In this document: positions 22,587 through 31,699 of the stretch, in pieces
Numbering within the stretch: the first letter of the stretch is position 1
Layout of the letters: the number at the start of each line of letters is the position of its first letter
NCBI GenBank assembly: GCA_963834425.1
Contig: CAWIBR010000010.1
Location: 124,001-188,000 of the forward strand
DNA: 64,000 bases
Direction: 5' to 3'
DNA from: CAVURS01 sp963834425
Lineage (GTDB): Bacteria > Actinomycetota > Actinomycetes > Actinomycetales > CAVURS01
Position numbers and translations under genes: made by a program
The notes under the pieces: generated by a model
Told to the model about the DNA's origin: nothing
Databases searched by the model: none
Seen by the model: the letters and a program-made list of their open reading frames with translations, nothing else

Positions 22587-23833
22587 GAGGCGAGCTCTCT
22601 CATGACGCTGGCCAGCGCCTCGACGCCCTTGACGCAGTCGGACTCCTCGGCGAACTCCTCCGGCGAGTGCGAGATCCCGGTCGGGTTGCGGACGAAGAGC
22701 ATCGCGGTCTCCACCAAGGCCAGGGACAGGATGCCCGCGTCGTGACCGGCGCCGGTGGCCAGGATCGGCGCCTCGCGGCCGTCGGGTCCCGCGAGCAACG
22801 CGGACAACCGTGAGCGTAGCCGGGTGTCGAAGCTCGTCTCGTCGGTCCACGACTCCTCCCTGACGCTGGCCCCCATCGCGCCCGCGGTGGCCGTCAGGTC
22901 ATCCACCAGCCCGCGCACGACCGGGGCGGAGGGACCGCGGGCGTCCAGCCAGGCGGTGACCTCCGACGGGATCGCGTTGACCCCGTTCGGCGTCACCTGG
23001 ACCTTGCCGAAGGTCGCGAGCGCCTCGTGCCGCTCGGCGGCCTCCCGCGCGGCGAGGACGGCCCCGGCGTAGGTGATCATCGGGTCCCGCCGGTCGGCCA
23101 GTCGGGTCGTGCCCGCGTGGTTGGCCTCCCCGGCGAAGTCGAACCGCCACCGGCCGTGCGGCCAGATCGCGCTGGCCACGCCGACCGGTGCGCCTAGGTC
23201 GACCAGACCGCGGCCCTGCTCGACGTGGAGTTCGACGAAAGTCCCGATCCGTTGCAGCGCAAGGGGATCTGGGCCAACCAACTCCGGGTCCAAGCCCGCG
23301 GCCGCCATGCCCTCGGCCATCGTCCAGCCATCGACATCGCGCAGCGAGCGGGCTCGATCGGCATCCAGGGCGCCGGTCAGCAGCCGGGAGCCGGCACAGG
23401 CGACGCCATAGCGCGCGCCCTCCTCGTCGCCGAAGTTGACCACGCCGATCGGTCGCGCCGGTCGGAAGCCCTCGGCCTGCAGTACCTCGATGGCGGCCAA
23501 CGAGGAGACGACGCCGAGCGGCCCGTCGTACGCCCCACCATCGGGCACCGAGTCGAGGTGGCTGCCGACGACCAGGCCCGGCCGGCCGGCAATGGCGGCA
23601 GCATCCGGATCGCCCCACCAGGCCCATTGGTTGCCGGCTCGGTCCAGGGTGACCTCCAGGCCGCGCGCCGCGGCGGCGCCGGCGAACCACTCGCGCAGCA
23701 GCCGGTCCTCCTCGGTCCAGGCGAACCGGCGGTAGCCACCCGTGTCCGGGTTGTGCCCGATGGGGGCGATCTCGTTCCACAGGGTCGCCAGCGCCCGCGA
23801 GTACGCCGTGGGGTCGGGCGGCAACGTGATCAC
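22583..23833 (-). CDS. M20-family amidohydrolase of the hut cluster (allantoate amidohydrolase-like)
   Basis: A 416-residue dinuclear-metal hydrolase of the AllC / N-carbamoyl-amino-acid hydrolase group: GSHLDSVPDGGAYDGPLGV, NFGDEEGARYG, ELHVEQG, a dimerisation domain (NHAGTTRLADRRDP) and GAGHDAG. By name this family acts on allantoate or N-carbamoyl amino acids, but its overlap with hutF suggests that it removes the formyl group of N-formyl-glutamate, the step normally done by HutG. That substrate is inferred from position, a common actinobacterial arrangement. Confidence 0.88.
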   Translation of the reverse strand: MITLPPDPTAYSRALATLWNEIAPIGHNPDTGGYRRFAWTEEDRLLREWFAGAAAARGLEVTLDRAGNQWAWWGDPDAAAIAGRPGLVVGSHLDSVPDGGAYDGPLGVVSSLAAIEVLQAEGFRPARPIGVVNFGDEEGARYGVACAGSRLLTGALDADRARSLRDVDGWTMAEGMAAAGLDPELVGPDPLALQRIGTFVELHVEQGRGLVDLGAPVGVASAIWPHGRWRFDFAGEANHAGTTRLADRRDPMITYAGAVLAAREAAERHEALATFGKVQVTPNGVNAIPSEVTAWLDARGPSAPVVRGLVDDLTATAGAMGASVREESWTDETSFDTRLRSRLSALLAGPDGREAPILATGAGHDAGILSLALVETAMLFVRNPTGISHSPEEFAEESDCVKGVEALASVMRELAS

Positions 23834-23860
23834 GCGGACAGCCTCCTACGCTGGACGGCG

Positions 23861-24358
23861 ATGAGCACATCCGGGCCGGGCGAAGCGGCCGCGGCGGCCG
23901 CGCTCGAGGCCACCGGGGTCGAGCACTCCGTGACCCGCCACGGCCGGGTCGGCAGCCTGGCCGAGGCGGCGGCCGCGCGGGGCGTCGAGCCGGCCGCGAT
24001 CATCAAGACCCTCGTGGTCCGGCGAGCCGACGACGATTTCGTGTTGGTGCTGGTGCCGGGCGACCGGGGCATCTCCTGGCCCAAGCTGCGCGCGTTGCTC
24101 GGCGTGAGCCGGCTGTCCATGCCGGACGCCGAAATCGCCCGGGCGGCAACGGGATACGAGCGCGGCACGATCACGCCGTTTGGCTCCCTCGGTGACTGGC
24201 CGGTGATCATGGACGAGCGCGTCGCCGAGCAGCCGGCCGTCTCGATCGGCGGCGGCGCCCACGGCGTCGCCTTCACCCTGTCCGGCCCGGACCTCGTGAC
24301 CGCCCTGCAGCCCCGGCCCAGCGGCGTACAGGTCGCTGACGTGACCGACCCCCTCTGA
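23861..24358 (+). CDS. YbaK/ProX-like aminoacyl-tRNA deacylase
   Basis: A 165-residue single-domain protein from ATG 23861. AAIIKTLVVR contains the conserved lysine, and GDRGISWPKL, ERGTITPFG and IGGGAHGVAF match the YbaK/EbsC fold. Family members hydrolyse mischarged aminoacyl-tRNAs such as Cys-tRNA-Pro. It is on the opposite strand inside the hut cluster, divergent from the M20 gene with only 27 bases between starts, and its stop abuts that of hutU. Confidence 0.88.
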   Translation: MSTSGPGEAAAAAALEATGVEHSVTRHGRVGSLAEAAAARGVEPAAIIKTLVVRRADDDFVLVLVPGDRGISWPKLRALLGVSRLSMPDAEIARAATGYERGTITPFGSLGDWPVIMDERVAEQPAVSIGGGAHGVAFTLSGPDLVTALQPRPSGVQVADVTDPL

Positions 24359-24359
24359 G

Positions 24360-26009
24360 TCACCCCTCGCGCATCGGGACGCGGACGTCGCGCTCCTCGG
24401 CCACCGTGTCCGCGAGGTCGTAGCCCGCGTCCACGTGCCGGATCACGCCCATCCCCGGGTCGTTGGTGAGCACCCGGGCCAGCTTCTGGGCGGCCAGCTC
24501 GGTGCCGTCGGCCACGCTGACCTGCCCGGCGTGGATCGAGCGCCCGATGCCGACGCCGCCACCGTGGTGGATCGAGACCCAGGTGGCGCCCGACGCGGTG
24601 TTGACCATGGCGTTGAGCAGCGGCCAGTCCGCGATGGCGTCCGAGCCGTCGGCCATCGCCTCGGTCTCGCGGTAGGGCGAGGCCACCGAGCCGCAGTCCA
24701 GGTGGTCGCGCCCGATCACGATCGGAGCACTGACGGCGCCCGAAGCGACCAGGTCGTTGAAGGCCAGCCCGGCCTTGTCGCGCTCGCCGTACCCGAGCCA
24801 GCAGATCCGCGCCGGCAGCCCCTGGAACGCGACCCGGTCCTGCGCCTGGCGGATCCAGCGGTGCAGGTGGTCGTTGTCCGGGAAGAGATCGAGCACCGCC
24901 TGGTCGGTCACCGCGATGTCCTTCGGGTCACCCGAGAGCGCCGCCCAGCGGAACGGTCCCTTGCCCTCGCAGAACAACGGCCGGATGTACGCCGGGACGA
25001 AGCCCGGGAACGCGAAGGCCCGCTCGTAGCCGCCCTGGCGGGCCTCGTCGCGGATCGAGTTGCCGTAGTCGAAGACCTCGGCTCCGGCGTCCTGGAAGCC
25101 GACCATCGCCTCGACGTGCTTGGCCATCGAAACCCGCGCGCGGTCGGTGAACTCCTCCGGCTTGGCCTCGGCGTAGTCGTGCCAGTCGGACACGTCGATG
25201 CCCTCGGGCAGGTAGGACAGCGGGTCGTGCGCGGAGGTCTGGTCGGTGACGATGTCGACGTCCACGCCCCGACGCAGCAGCTCGGGCAGCACCGTCGCGC
25301 AGTTGCCGACCAGGCCGATCGAGATGCCCTTGCGGGCCGCCTTGGCCGCCTCGCACCGCGCGATCGCGTCGTCCAGGTCGTCGGCCACCTCGTCCAGGTA
25401 GCGGTGCTCGACCCGGCGCCGCAGCCTGGTCTCATCGACGTCGATCACCAGGCAGACGCCGTCGTTCATCGTGACCGCGAGCGGCTGCGCGCCGCCCATG
25501 CCGCCGCAGCCACCGGTGACCGTCAGCGTGCCGGCCAGCGTCCCGTTGAACCGCTTGGCCGCGACAGCAGCGAAGGTCTCGTAGGTGCCCTGCAGGATGC
25601 CCTGGGTGCCGATGTAGATCCACGAGCCGGCCGTCATCTGGCCGTACATCGTCAGGCCGAGCGACTCCAGCCGGCGGAACTCGGGCCAGGTCGCCCAGTC
25701 CGGCACCAGGTTGGAGTTTGCGATCAGCACCCGCGGCGCCCACTCGTGGGTCTGCATGACCCCGACCGGCCGGCCGGACTGCACGAGCATCGTCTCGTCC
25801 TGGCGCAGCGTGGTGAGGGTGCGGATCATCGCGTCGAAGCTCGGCCAGTCGCGCGCCGCCTTGCCCGTGCCGCCGTAGACGACCAGGTCCTCGGGCCGCT
25901 CGGCGACCTCGGGGTCCAGGTTGTTCTGCAGCATCCGTAGCGGCGCCTCGGTCTGCCAGCTGCGCGCGGTCAGCGTCGTACCGCGGGGGGCGGTGATCAC
26001 TCGGCTCAT
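24360..26009 (-). CDS. hutU: Urocanate hydratase
   Basis: A 549-residue NAD-dependent urocanase that adds water to urocanate to give imidazolonepropionate. Intact. The N terminus has the VVYGGTGKAARDW motif, mid-region GGCGGMGGAQPLA for NAD binding, and MTAGSWIYIGTQGILQGTYET; C-terminal HHGGGVGIGRSIHAGQV. GAGGAG precedes ATG 26009. Directly downstream of hutH. Confidence 0.97.
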   Translation of the reverse strand: MSRVITAPRGTTLTARSWQTEAPLRMLQNNLDPEVAERPEDLVVYGGTGKAARDWPSFDAMIRTLTTLRQDETMLVQSGRPVGVMQTHEWAPRVLIANSNLVPDWATWPEFRRLESLGLTMYGQMTAGSWIYIGTQGILQGTYETFAAVAAKRFNGTLAGTLTVTGGCGGMGGAQPLAVTMNDGVCLVIDVDETRLRRRVEHRYLDEVADDLDDAIARCEAAKAARKGISIGLVGNCATVLPELLRRGVDVDIVTDQTSAHDPLSYLPEGIDVSDWHDYAEAKPEEFTDRARVSMAKHVEAMVGFQDAGAEVFDYGNSIRDEARQGGYERAFAFPGFVPAYIRPLFCEGKGPFRWAALSGDPKDIAVTDQAVLDLFPDNDHLHRWIRQAQDRVAFQGLPARICWLGYGERDKAGLAFNDLVASGAVSAPIVIGRDHLDCGSVASPYRETEAMADGSDAIADWPLLNAMVNTASGATWVSIHHGGGVGIGRSIHAGQVSVADGTELAAQKLARVLTNDPGMGVIRHVDAGYDLADTVAEERDVRVPMREG

Positions 26010-26065
26010 GCTCTTGACTCCTCGGTTTCCGTTGGTACGACAGCTGTTTCAGTACGGCGAGTGCT

Positions 26066-27659
26066 TCAGGCCAGTGGCCCGGCGACGGACTCCGCGGCGG
26101 CGAGCGCACGCCCGGAGACGACGTAGTCGACGGCGGCTTCGATCTCGGGTGACAGGTAGCGGTCCGGCCCGGGGCCCTCGACCGTCTCGCGCAGCCCGGC
26201 GACCACGGCCGCGGTGGCGGGCGCCGGGGTGAGGGGAGCGCGCAGGTCCAGCGCACGGGCCGCGGTCAGCAGCTCAATGGCCAGCACGCGGGCCAGGCCG
26301 TCGACCGATCGGCGCAGCTTGCGAGCAGCCGCCCAACCCATCGAGACGTGGTCCTCCTGCATGGCCGACGACGGGATCGAGTCGACCGAGGCGGGAGCGG
26401 CCAGGCGCTTGAGCTCGGAGACGATCCCGGCCTGGGCGTACTGCGCGATCATGTGGCCGCTGTCGACGCCCGGGTCGTGGGCCAGGAACGGCGGCAGGTC
26501 GGCGTTGCGGGCCTTGTCCAGGAAGCGGTCGGTGCGCCGCTCGCTGATCGAGGCGACGTCGGCGATGACGATGGCCAGGAAGTCCAGGGCGTAGGCAACG
26601 GGAGCGCCGTGAAAGTTGCCGTTCGACTCGACCCGGCCGTCGAGAGTCACCACCGGGTTGTCGACGGCCGACGAAAGCTCCCTCGCGGCAACGGTTTCCA
26701 CGTGGTCGAGGGTGTCGCGGGCGGCCCCGTGCACCTGCGGCGAGCAGCGCAGCGAGTAGGCGTCCTGCACCCGGGTGTCCTCCGGGCCGCGGTGGCTGGC
26801 CACGATGGCCGAGCCGGCCAGCAGGGTCCGCAGGTTCGACGCGCTGAGCGCCTGGCCCGGATGGGGCCGCAGAGCCTGCAGATCGGCCGCGAAGACCGCG
26901 TCGGTGCCGAGCAGCCCCTCGACACTCATCGCCGCCGTGATGTCGGCGGTGCGCAGCAGGAGGTGCAGGTCGTGGGCGGCCATCAGCAGCATGCCGAGCA
27001 TGCCGTCGGTGCCGTTGATCAGCGCCAGGCCTTCCTTCTCGGCCAGCTGCACGGGCGCGATGCCGGCCGCCGCCAGCGCCTCGGCCGGCGAGCATCGGCG
27101 TACCGGCTGCGTCGCGCACGTCGCCCTCGCCCATCAGGGCCAGCGCGCAGTGGGCCAGCGGGGCCAGGTCGCCGGAGCAGCCCAGGCTGCCGTACTCCCG
27201 GACCACCGGCGTGATGCCGGCGTTCAGCAGCGCGGCGTAGGTCTCGGCCACGACCGGCCGCACCCCGGTGCGGCCGGTAGCCAACGTCGACAGGCGGAGC
27301 AGCATCAAGGCCCGGACGACCTCGCGCTCGACCTCGGCGCCGGTGCCGGCCGCGTGCGAGCGGATCAGCGAACGCTGCAGCTGGGCCCGCTGTTCGGTCG
27401 GGATGTGCTTGCTCGCGAGCGCGCCGAAGCCGGTCGAGATGCCGTAGTGCGGGCTCGCGTCGCCGGCCAGACCCTCGATGATCGCGCGGGTCCGGGCGAT
27501 CTCGGTCAGCGACTCCTCGCTCAGCCGGATCGATGCGCCGTGCCGGGCCACGGCGACCAGCTCGGCCGGCGAGACCGGACCGATGCCGACGACGACGACC
27601 TCGCTGCTGATCGGCGCGCTCGTGGCGGCCGCGATGCCCTGGATGCTCACAAGCCCCAT
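26066..27659 (-). CDS. hutH: Histidine ammonia-lyase (one frameshift as read)
   Basis: Deaminates histidine to urocanate. The catalytic MIO triad occurs as C-S-G in GSLGCSGDLAPLAH; YGISTGFG supplies the conserved tyrosine and NPVVTLDG, SAMQEDHVSMG and QVHGAARDTLDH follow. One extra G near 27083 (GCCGGCCGAGG for GCCGCCGAGG) breaks the frame; AEALAAAGIAPVQLAEKEGLAL continues correctly afterwards. ATG 27659 is the chosen start; a GTG 12 bases inside is possible. A 13-bp motif follows the stop (26052-26064). Confidence 0.93.
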
Positions 27660-27705
27660 CGCACACCCGCGCGGGGTCGACCACGAGAGCCGGGGGTGCG
27701 ATCCT

Positions 27706-27721
27706 GTCTGGGATCCCAGAC
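27706..27721. promoter_or_regulatory. 16-bp perfect palindrome, candidate IclR operator of hut genes
   Basis: GTCTGGGATCCCAGAC reads the same on both strands. It lies between the divergent hutH and iclR-type genes, 47 bases from the hutH start and 85 bases from the regulator start, and no other copy was seen. Confidence 0.6.
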
Positions 27722-27740
27722 GCGAGCGGCCCGGTGGGCG

Positions 27741-27791
27741 CACGTGTCAGTCCCGGCGACACCAAAGCGGGACGCAGGGTCTGACAACTCG
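27741..27791. repeat. Palindromic element, copy B (upstream of the iclR-type gene)
   Basis: On the minus strand it reads CGAGTTGTCAGACCC at one end and GGGACTGACACGTG at the other, the same termini as copy A in grpE. It ends 15 bases before the regulator's ATG and is open in that frame (HVSVPATPKRDAGSDNS), very similar to copy A read in the GrpE frame. Confidence 0.6.
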
Positions 27792-27806
27792 AGGAGGAGG
27801 AGCGCG

Positions 27807-28583
27807 ATGGCGAGCCAGGTCCCGGCGGCCGAGCAGGCCCTCGGCGTGCTGCGCCACCTGGCCGCGCACCCGGGTCCGGTGCCGGCCGCGACCATCGCGC
27901 GCGACCTCGACCTGCCGCGGTCCACGACGTACCACTTGTTGGCGGTCCTGGTCCGCGAGGGCTTCGCGGTGCACCTGCCCGAGGAACGCCGCTACGGACT
28001 CGGCGTCTCCGCGTTCGAGCTCGGCTCGGCGTACGCACGGCAGGCTCCGCTGCAGCGCCTGGCCCGGCCGCTGCTGGCTCGGCTGGTCGACGCGACCGGG
28101 CACTCGGCCCACCTCGCGGTGCTGCACGGCCGCGACGTGCTCTACGTGGTGGAGGAGCGCGCGCCCGGCCGTCCGCCCCTGGTCACCGACGTCGGAGTCC
28201 GGCTGCCGGCTCACCTGACCGCGAGCGGCCGGGCGTTGCTGGCCGGCCTGCCCGGTTCACAGGTGCGCGCGCTCTTCCCCGATCGGTCAGCGTTCGTCGA
28301 CCGCCATCAGGCCGGGCCGACGTCCCTACCGGTCCTGCGGCGGCTGCTGACCGACGTCCGCGCTCGGGGTTACGCGACCGAGGACGGTGAGGTGACACCG
28401 GGTTTCGCCTCGGTCGCCGCCGCGGCCTTCGACCACACCGGCCACCCGGTCGCCGGCGTCGCCGTGACCTTCTCGTCGGACGCCGCCACCGGGATCGACC
28501 CAGGCGCCGAGGAGGCGCTGGCCCGAGAGGTACGCCGCACCGCCGGCCTCCTCACCCGCCGAGTCAGCGGCCGCGCCTACTAG
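27807..28583 (+). CDS. IclR-family regulator, probably of the hut cluster
   Basis: A 258-residue regulator. N-terminal winged helix (EQALGVLRHLAAHPG, then ATIARDLDLPRSTTYHLLAVLVREG) and a C-terminal IclR ligand domain (HLAVLHGRDVLYVVEE, LTASGRALLA, TEDGEVTPGFASVAAA). ATG 27807 follows GAGGAGGAG. Divergent from hutH and near a 16-bp palindrome, so I infer control of histidine catabolism. A frame-compatible GTG at 27744 exists within repeat B. Confidence 0.9.
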   Translation: MASQVPAAEQALGVLRHLAAHPGPVPAATIARDLDLPRSTTYHLLAVLVREGFAVHLPEERRYGLGVSAFELGSAYARQAPLQRLARPLLARLVDATGHSAHLAVLHGRDVLYVVEERAPGRPPLVTDVGVRLPAHLTASGRALLAGLPGSQVRALFPDRSAFVDRHQAGPTSLPVLRRLLTDVRARGYATEDGEVTPGFASVAAAAFDHTGHPVAGVAVTFSSDAATGIDPGAEEALAREVRRTAGLLTRRVSGRAY

Positions 28584-29804
28584 CAGAACGGACTGGTTGA
28601 GGATCGAGCGTCCCCAGAGGGTGTTGCGGTCGGCCTGGCCGAGGCCGGCGACGTCAGCGGCTCGCTCCAGTGTCCTCGGATGGTCGACACGATGCGGTCG
28701 ACGATCTCCTGGGCCTGGCGTTTGGAGAGTCCGTAGTCGGCAGCGCGCCTGACACACGTCGAGAATTGGCTGGACGACTGCCGTCCGGCCGATGGCCATG
28801 GCCTGGCGGAGGTGTCGGTCGAACGTGGCTGGGGAGTCAGATCGAAGGCGGGGGTGAGCTCGAGGCGAGCGCCCGTCCCAGAACGCAGCGTGGTTGCGTG
28901 CGTGGTCGTCGTTGTTGCCGATGGCGACGTTGAAGACGATGCGCTCGAAGAGCGTGCGCGCCGACGTCGGCGGCGTGGCGCCAGCTCACGAAGCACGTCG
29001 AGCATCTCCGGATAGGAGCCGTAGCGGGCGCCGAGCAGCGCATCGAAGCCCAGCATCGTCAGACCCGAGACGACGTGTCGGCGCCGCCCGCCCGCGACCG
29101 CGATCGAAGCGCTCGATGAGCAGCACATCGCGGCCCATCGAGGTGACGACGTCGCGCCTGAGGCACCATCGAGGCCGCATCGTCGCGCGAGCTCGATGCC
29201 GACGGCTTCGGCCTTGATGAAGGGATGCACGTCGCTCGACACGGACAACTTGGCGATGTACTCGACGCCTGACGTCGTCGCTGATCAGCACATTCGGATG
29301 CGCACCACCGATGGCCGTGCCGTTGACGAGCGCTCGCCGAGGGCCGGGTTGAGCGGCTCACCGGCAGCACCTTCTCGGCGCGTCGTACAGCTCGGCAGGT
29401 TGGCCGTGTCCAGCCGGGGGACGTAACGGCTGAGTCCGCCTGGAAGTCAAGGGCTCCGAGTCGGTTTGAGCCGGACTCCAGCATGTACGTCTCGAGGCTG
29501 AGCTCCGATCGCTGGTACCCAGTCGGTTGCCGATGACCCGCTCGCCCCAGGAGTCCGGCGTTGCATCCTTCAGGCAGGCCGCGACGCTGAGCCCATCGAG
29601 AGGTTCCTGCGCTCCCCGGCGCAGCGGGAGCTCCGGCGAGTACAGGCTGATCGCGCCCGTCGTGGTCGAGGTAGGACCGCGCATACGTGAACTGCAGACG
29701 AGTCGGGTCGACCGATGAGCGCCCCGGCGACGACGGGGCTCGATGCGCCGGGAAGCCAGGTCCAGACGAAGACACGTCGGTGCCCGATCCGGCTCAGAAG
29801 TCAT
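28580..29804 (-). pseudogene. hipA: HipA-like Ser/Thr kinase toxin, multiply frameshifted
   Basis: HipA features in order but in changing frames: RRVFVWTWLPGASSPVVAGAL near the start (ATG 29804, overlapping hipB), LYSPELPLRRG, LKDATPDSWGERVI, the GTAIGGAHPN-type loop, HPFIKAEAVGIELARRCGL, IERFDR, the catalytic GNNDDHARNHA and FDLTPQ. At least six single-base shifts are needed to read through. It may be a decaying toxin or a stretch of very poor consensus; the residues needed for kinase activity are still encoded. It ends overlapping the stop of the convergent iclR-type gene. Confidence 0.8.
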
Positions 29805-30139
29805 CGTCGGGCTCAGCGCTTCGCTTCGGGCCGATGCACCCGGGTCGGGCAGCAGGGCAGACGCTCGCGTCCTTCGCGACGCAGCCGGGAGAGCTCGGCT
29901 GCGGTCTTCGGCACCGAAGAGCGGCACACCGAGGATGTCGGCCGCGTTGAAGACGTTGCCGATCGAGACGGACGGATCCCCGCTTCGATGGCGGCGACGG
30001 TGCGTCGGTCCACGCCGATCCGCTCGGCCAGCTCAGTGGCCGGCCACCGACGGCCCACGCGAGCGACCTTGATCTGCTGGCCGAGGACGACGGCGGCGTC
30101 CGCTGCGCCCCGCCGCGGGGACACGTGAAGTCTGGCCAT
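29794..30139 (-). CDS. hipB: HipB-like antitoxin, XRE family (frameshifted)
   Basis: Starts ATG 30139 behind AAGGAG. An XRE helix-turn-helix (ATELAERIGVDRRTVAAIEAGDPSVSIGNVFNAADILGVPL) is recovered by adding one G to the GGGG run near 29975; two further shifts lead to a natural HipB ending in DDDF with TGA at 29794, overlapping the hipA ATG. It would neutralise HipA and repress the operon through the palindrome upstream. Confidence 0.8.
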
Positions 30140-30151
30140 GCTGCTCCTTAC

Positions 30152-30180
30152 TTTGTACCTAAACTAGCACTCAGTACAAA
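30152..30180. promoter_or_regulatory. Inverted repeat before hipB
   Basis: TTTGTAC and GTACAAA, separated by 15 bases, in an AT-richer patch 13 to 41 bases upstream of hipB. Typical of an autoregulatory HipB operator. Confidence 0.6.
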
Positions 30181-30224
30181 ATAAGGACCAGGCTCGATGT
30201 ACGTCGGTTCAACTGGGCCACAGA

Positions 30225-30646
30225 TCAGCCGATGGTCAGCTTGTCCACCTGGAACGGCTTGCCCTGCATGCAGTGGCTCATCACCCGGGCCACGTGACCG
30301 GTGGCGGTGACGTGATCGCCCTGCCGGACGCCCGCAGTCTTGGACAGCAGCTCGAACTGGCCATTGGTCGTGCGCAGGATCAGGCAGCTCGGCTCGGCCC
30401 CCTCCACCACGGTGCCGCTGATCGTGACCGTGACCCCGACAGCCGGGGGCGTGAGCACACCCGAGGGCGAGGCAGTCGGCGTACCGGGAGTCGGGCGCCG
30501 GCGGGGTCGCTCGCCGCCGCACTAGGACCGCCGGCGCTGGCTGCGCCCCCCGAGCTGGCGCAGCCGGCGAGCGCGCCGACGACGAGCAGCCCGGCCAGCG
30601 CGACGAGCGCGACGGAGCGGGCCAAGGGTCGGTGGGGTGCGGTCAT
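30225..30646 (-). CDS. Lipoprotein with OB-fold-like domain (one frameshift as read)
   Basis: ATG 30646 opens a lipoprotein signal peptide with lipobox LAGC. After a Ser/Ala/Pro linker a base is missing near 30500, and the second frame gives VTVTISGTVVEGAEPSCLILRTTNGQFELLSKTAG and RQGDHVTATGHVARVMSHCMQGKPFQVDKLTIG. The beta-rich domain with two cysteines looks like an OB fold. About 141 residues when repaired. Role unknown; probably anchored on the outer face of the membrane. Confidence 0.75.
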
Positions 30647-30694
30647 ATCGGTGCGACGCCGCCGCGGGCCGGCTGGTTCCCTGCAGCGGGGATC

Positions 30695-31657
30695 ATGGCT
30701 GCCATGCAGTCAACCTTCGCTCAGGCCCTCGACGAGCGCCACCGCCCGCCGGTGATCCTGGACGGCGGGCTGGCCACCGAGCTCGAGCGGCGCGGGCAGG
30801 ACGTCTCGGGCGCCCTCTGGTCGGCCCGGGTCCTGCGCGATGCGCCGGACGACATCCGGGCCGTGCACGCGGCGTACTTCGCAGCGGGAGCGCAGGTCGC
30901 GACGTCGGCGAGCTACCAGGCGACGTACGCCGGGTTCGCGGCGATCGGGGTCGACCAGGCGGAGACGACCGAGCTGCTCCGCCGCAGCGTGCGGCTCGCC
31001 GACCAGGCCCGCTCGGCCGCCAACGCGGACGACGAGGCCGCCGGACGCCCACCTCGGCGACGGTGGGTGGCCGCCTCGGTCGGCCCGTACGGCGCGATGC
31101 TGGCTGACGGCTCGGAGTACCGCGGCGACTACGGCCTGAGCGTCGAGGAGCTGCGGGACTTCCATCGGCCCCGACTCCAGGTCCTGGCCCAGGCCGTCCT
31201 CGACCTGCCCGACGGCGAGGGCGTGCTGGCCGTCGAGACCATCCCGTCGCTGGCCGAGGTCGAGGCGCTGGCTGCCGAGCTGGACGGGCTGGGCGTGCCG
31301 GCCTGGGTCAGCCTCACGCCGGACGGCGACCGGTTGCGCACCGGGGAGCCGCTCCTGGACGCCTTCCGGATCGCCGCCGCGGTGCCCGAGGTGGTCGCCG
31401 TCGGCGTCAACTGCTGCGAACCCTCGGACGTCGACCAGGCTCTGGCCATCGCGGCGGCGGCCGATCTCGGCGTACCGGTCATCGCCTACCCGAACACCGG
31501 GGAGGTCTGGGACGCAGCCGCCCGGGCCTGGACCGGCGAACCCACGCTGGACGCCGAGCGGGCCCAGGCCTGGACACGCGAAGGAGCGCGAGCCCTCGGC
31601 GGCTGCTGCCGCGTCGGACCCGCGCTCCTGTCGCGCCTTGCTACTGCTGTCGGCTGA
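30695..31657 (+). CDS. mmuM: Homocysteine S-methyltransferase
   Basis: A 320-residue Pfam S-methyltransferase protein that methylates homocysteine with S-methylmethionine or S-adenosylmethionine. Zinc ligands appear as GVNCC and GGCCRVGP; the beginning VILDGGLATELERRG and ASYQATYAGF are characteristic. ATG 30695 follows CAGCGGGG; ATG 30704 is also possible. It is convergent with the OpuC operon and not linked to other methionine genes here. Confidence 0.93.
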   Translation: MAAMQSTFAQALDERHRPPVILDGGLATELERRGQDVSGALWSARVLRDAPDDIRAVHAAYFAAGAQVATSASYQATYAGFAAIGVDQAETTELLRRSVRLADQARSAANADDEAAGRPPRRRWVAASVGPYGAMLADGSEYRGDYGLSVEELRDFHRPRLQVLAQAVLDLPDGEGVLAVETIPSLAEVEALAAELDGLGVPAWVSLTPDGDRLRTGEPLLDAFRIAAAVPEVVAVGVNCCEPSDVDQALAIAAAADLGVPVIAYPNTGEVWDAAARAWTGEPTLDAERAQAWTREGARALGGCCRVGPALLSRLATAVG

Positions 31658-31699
31658 GCTGGTCGGCTGACGTACCGCTGACCTCAGCTGCGGACCTGA

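Noticed and set aside
26775..27806. Long N-terminal extension of the iclR-type gene
   Set aside because: It would be antisense to most of hutH; only the short GTG 27744 alternative is worth keeping.
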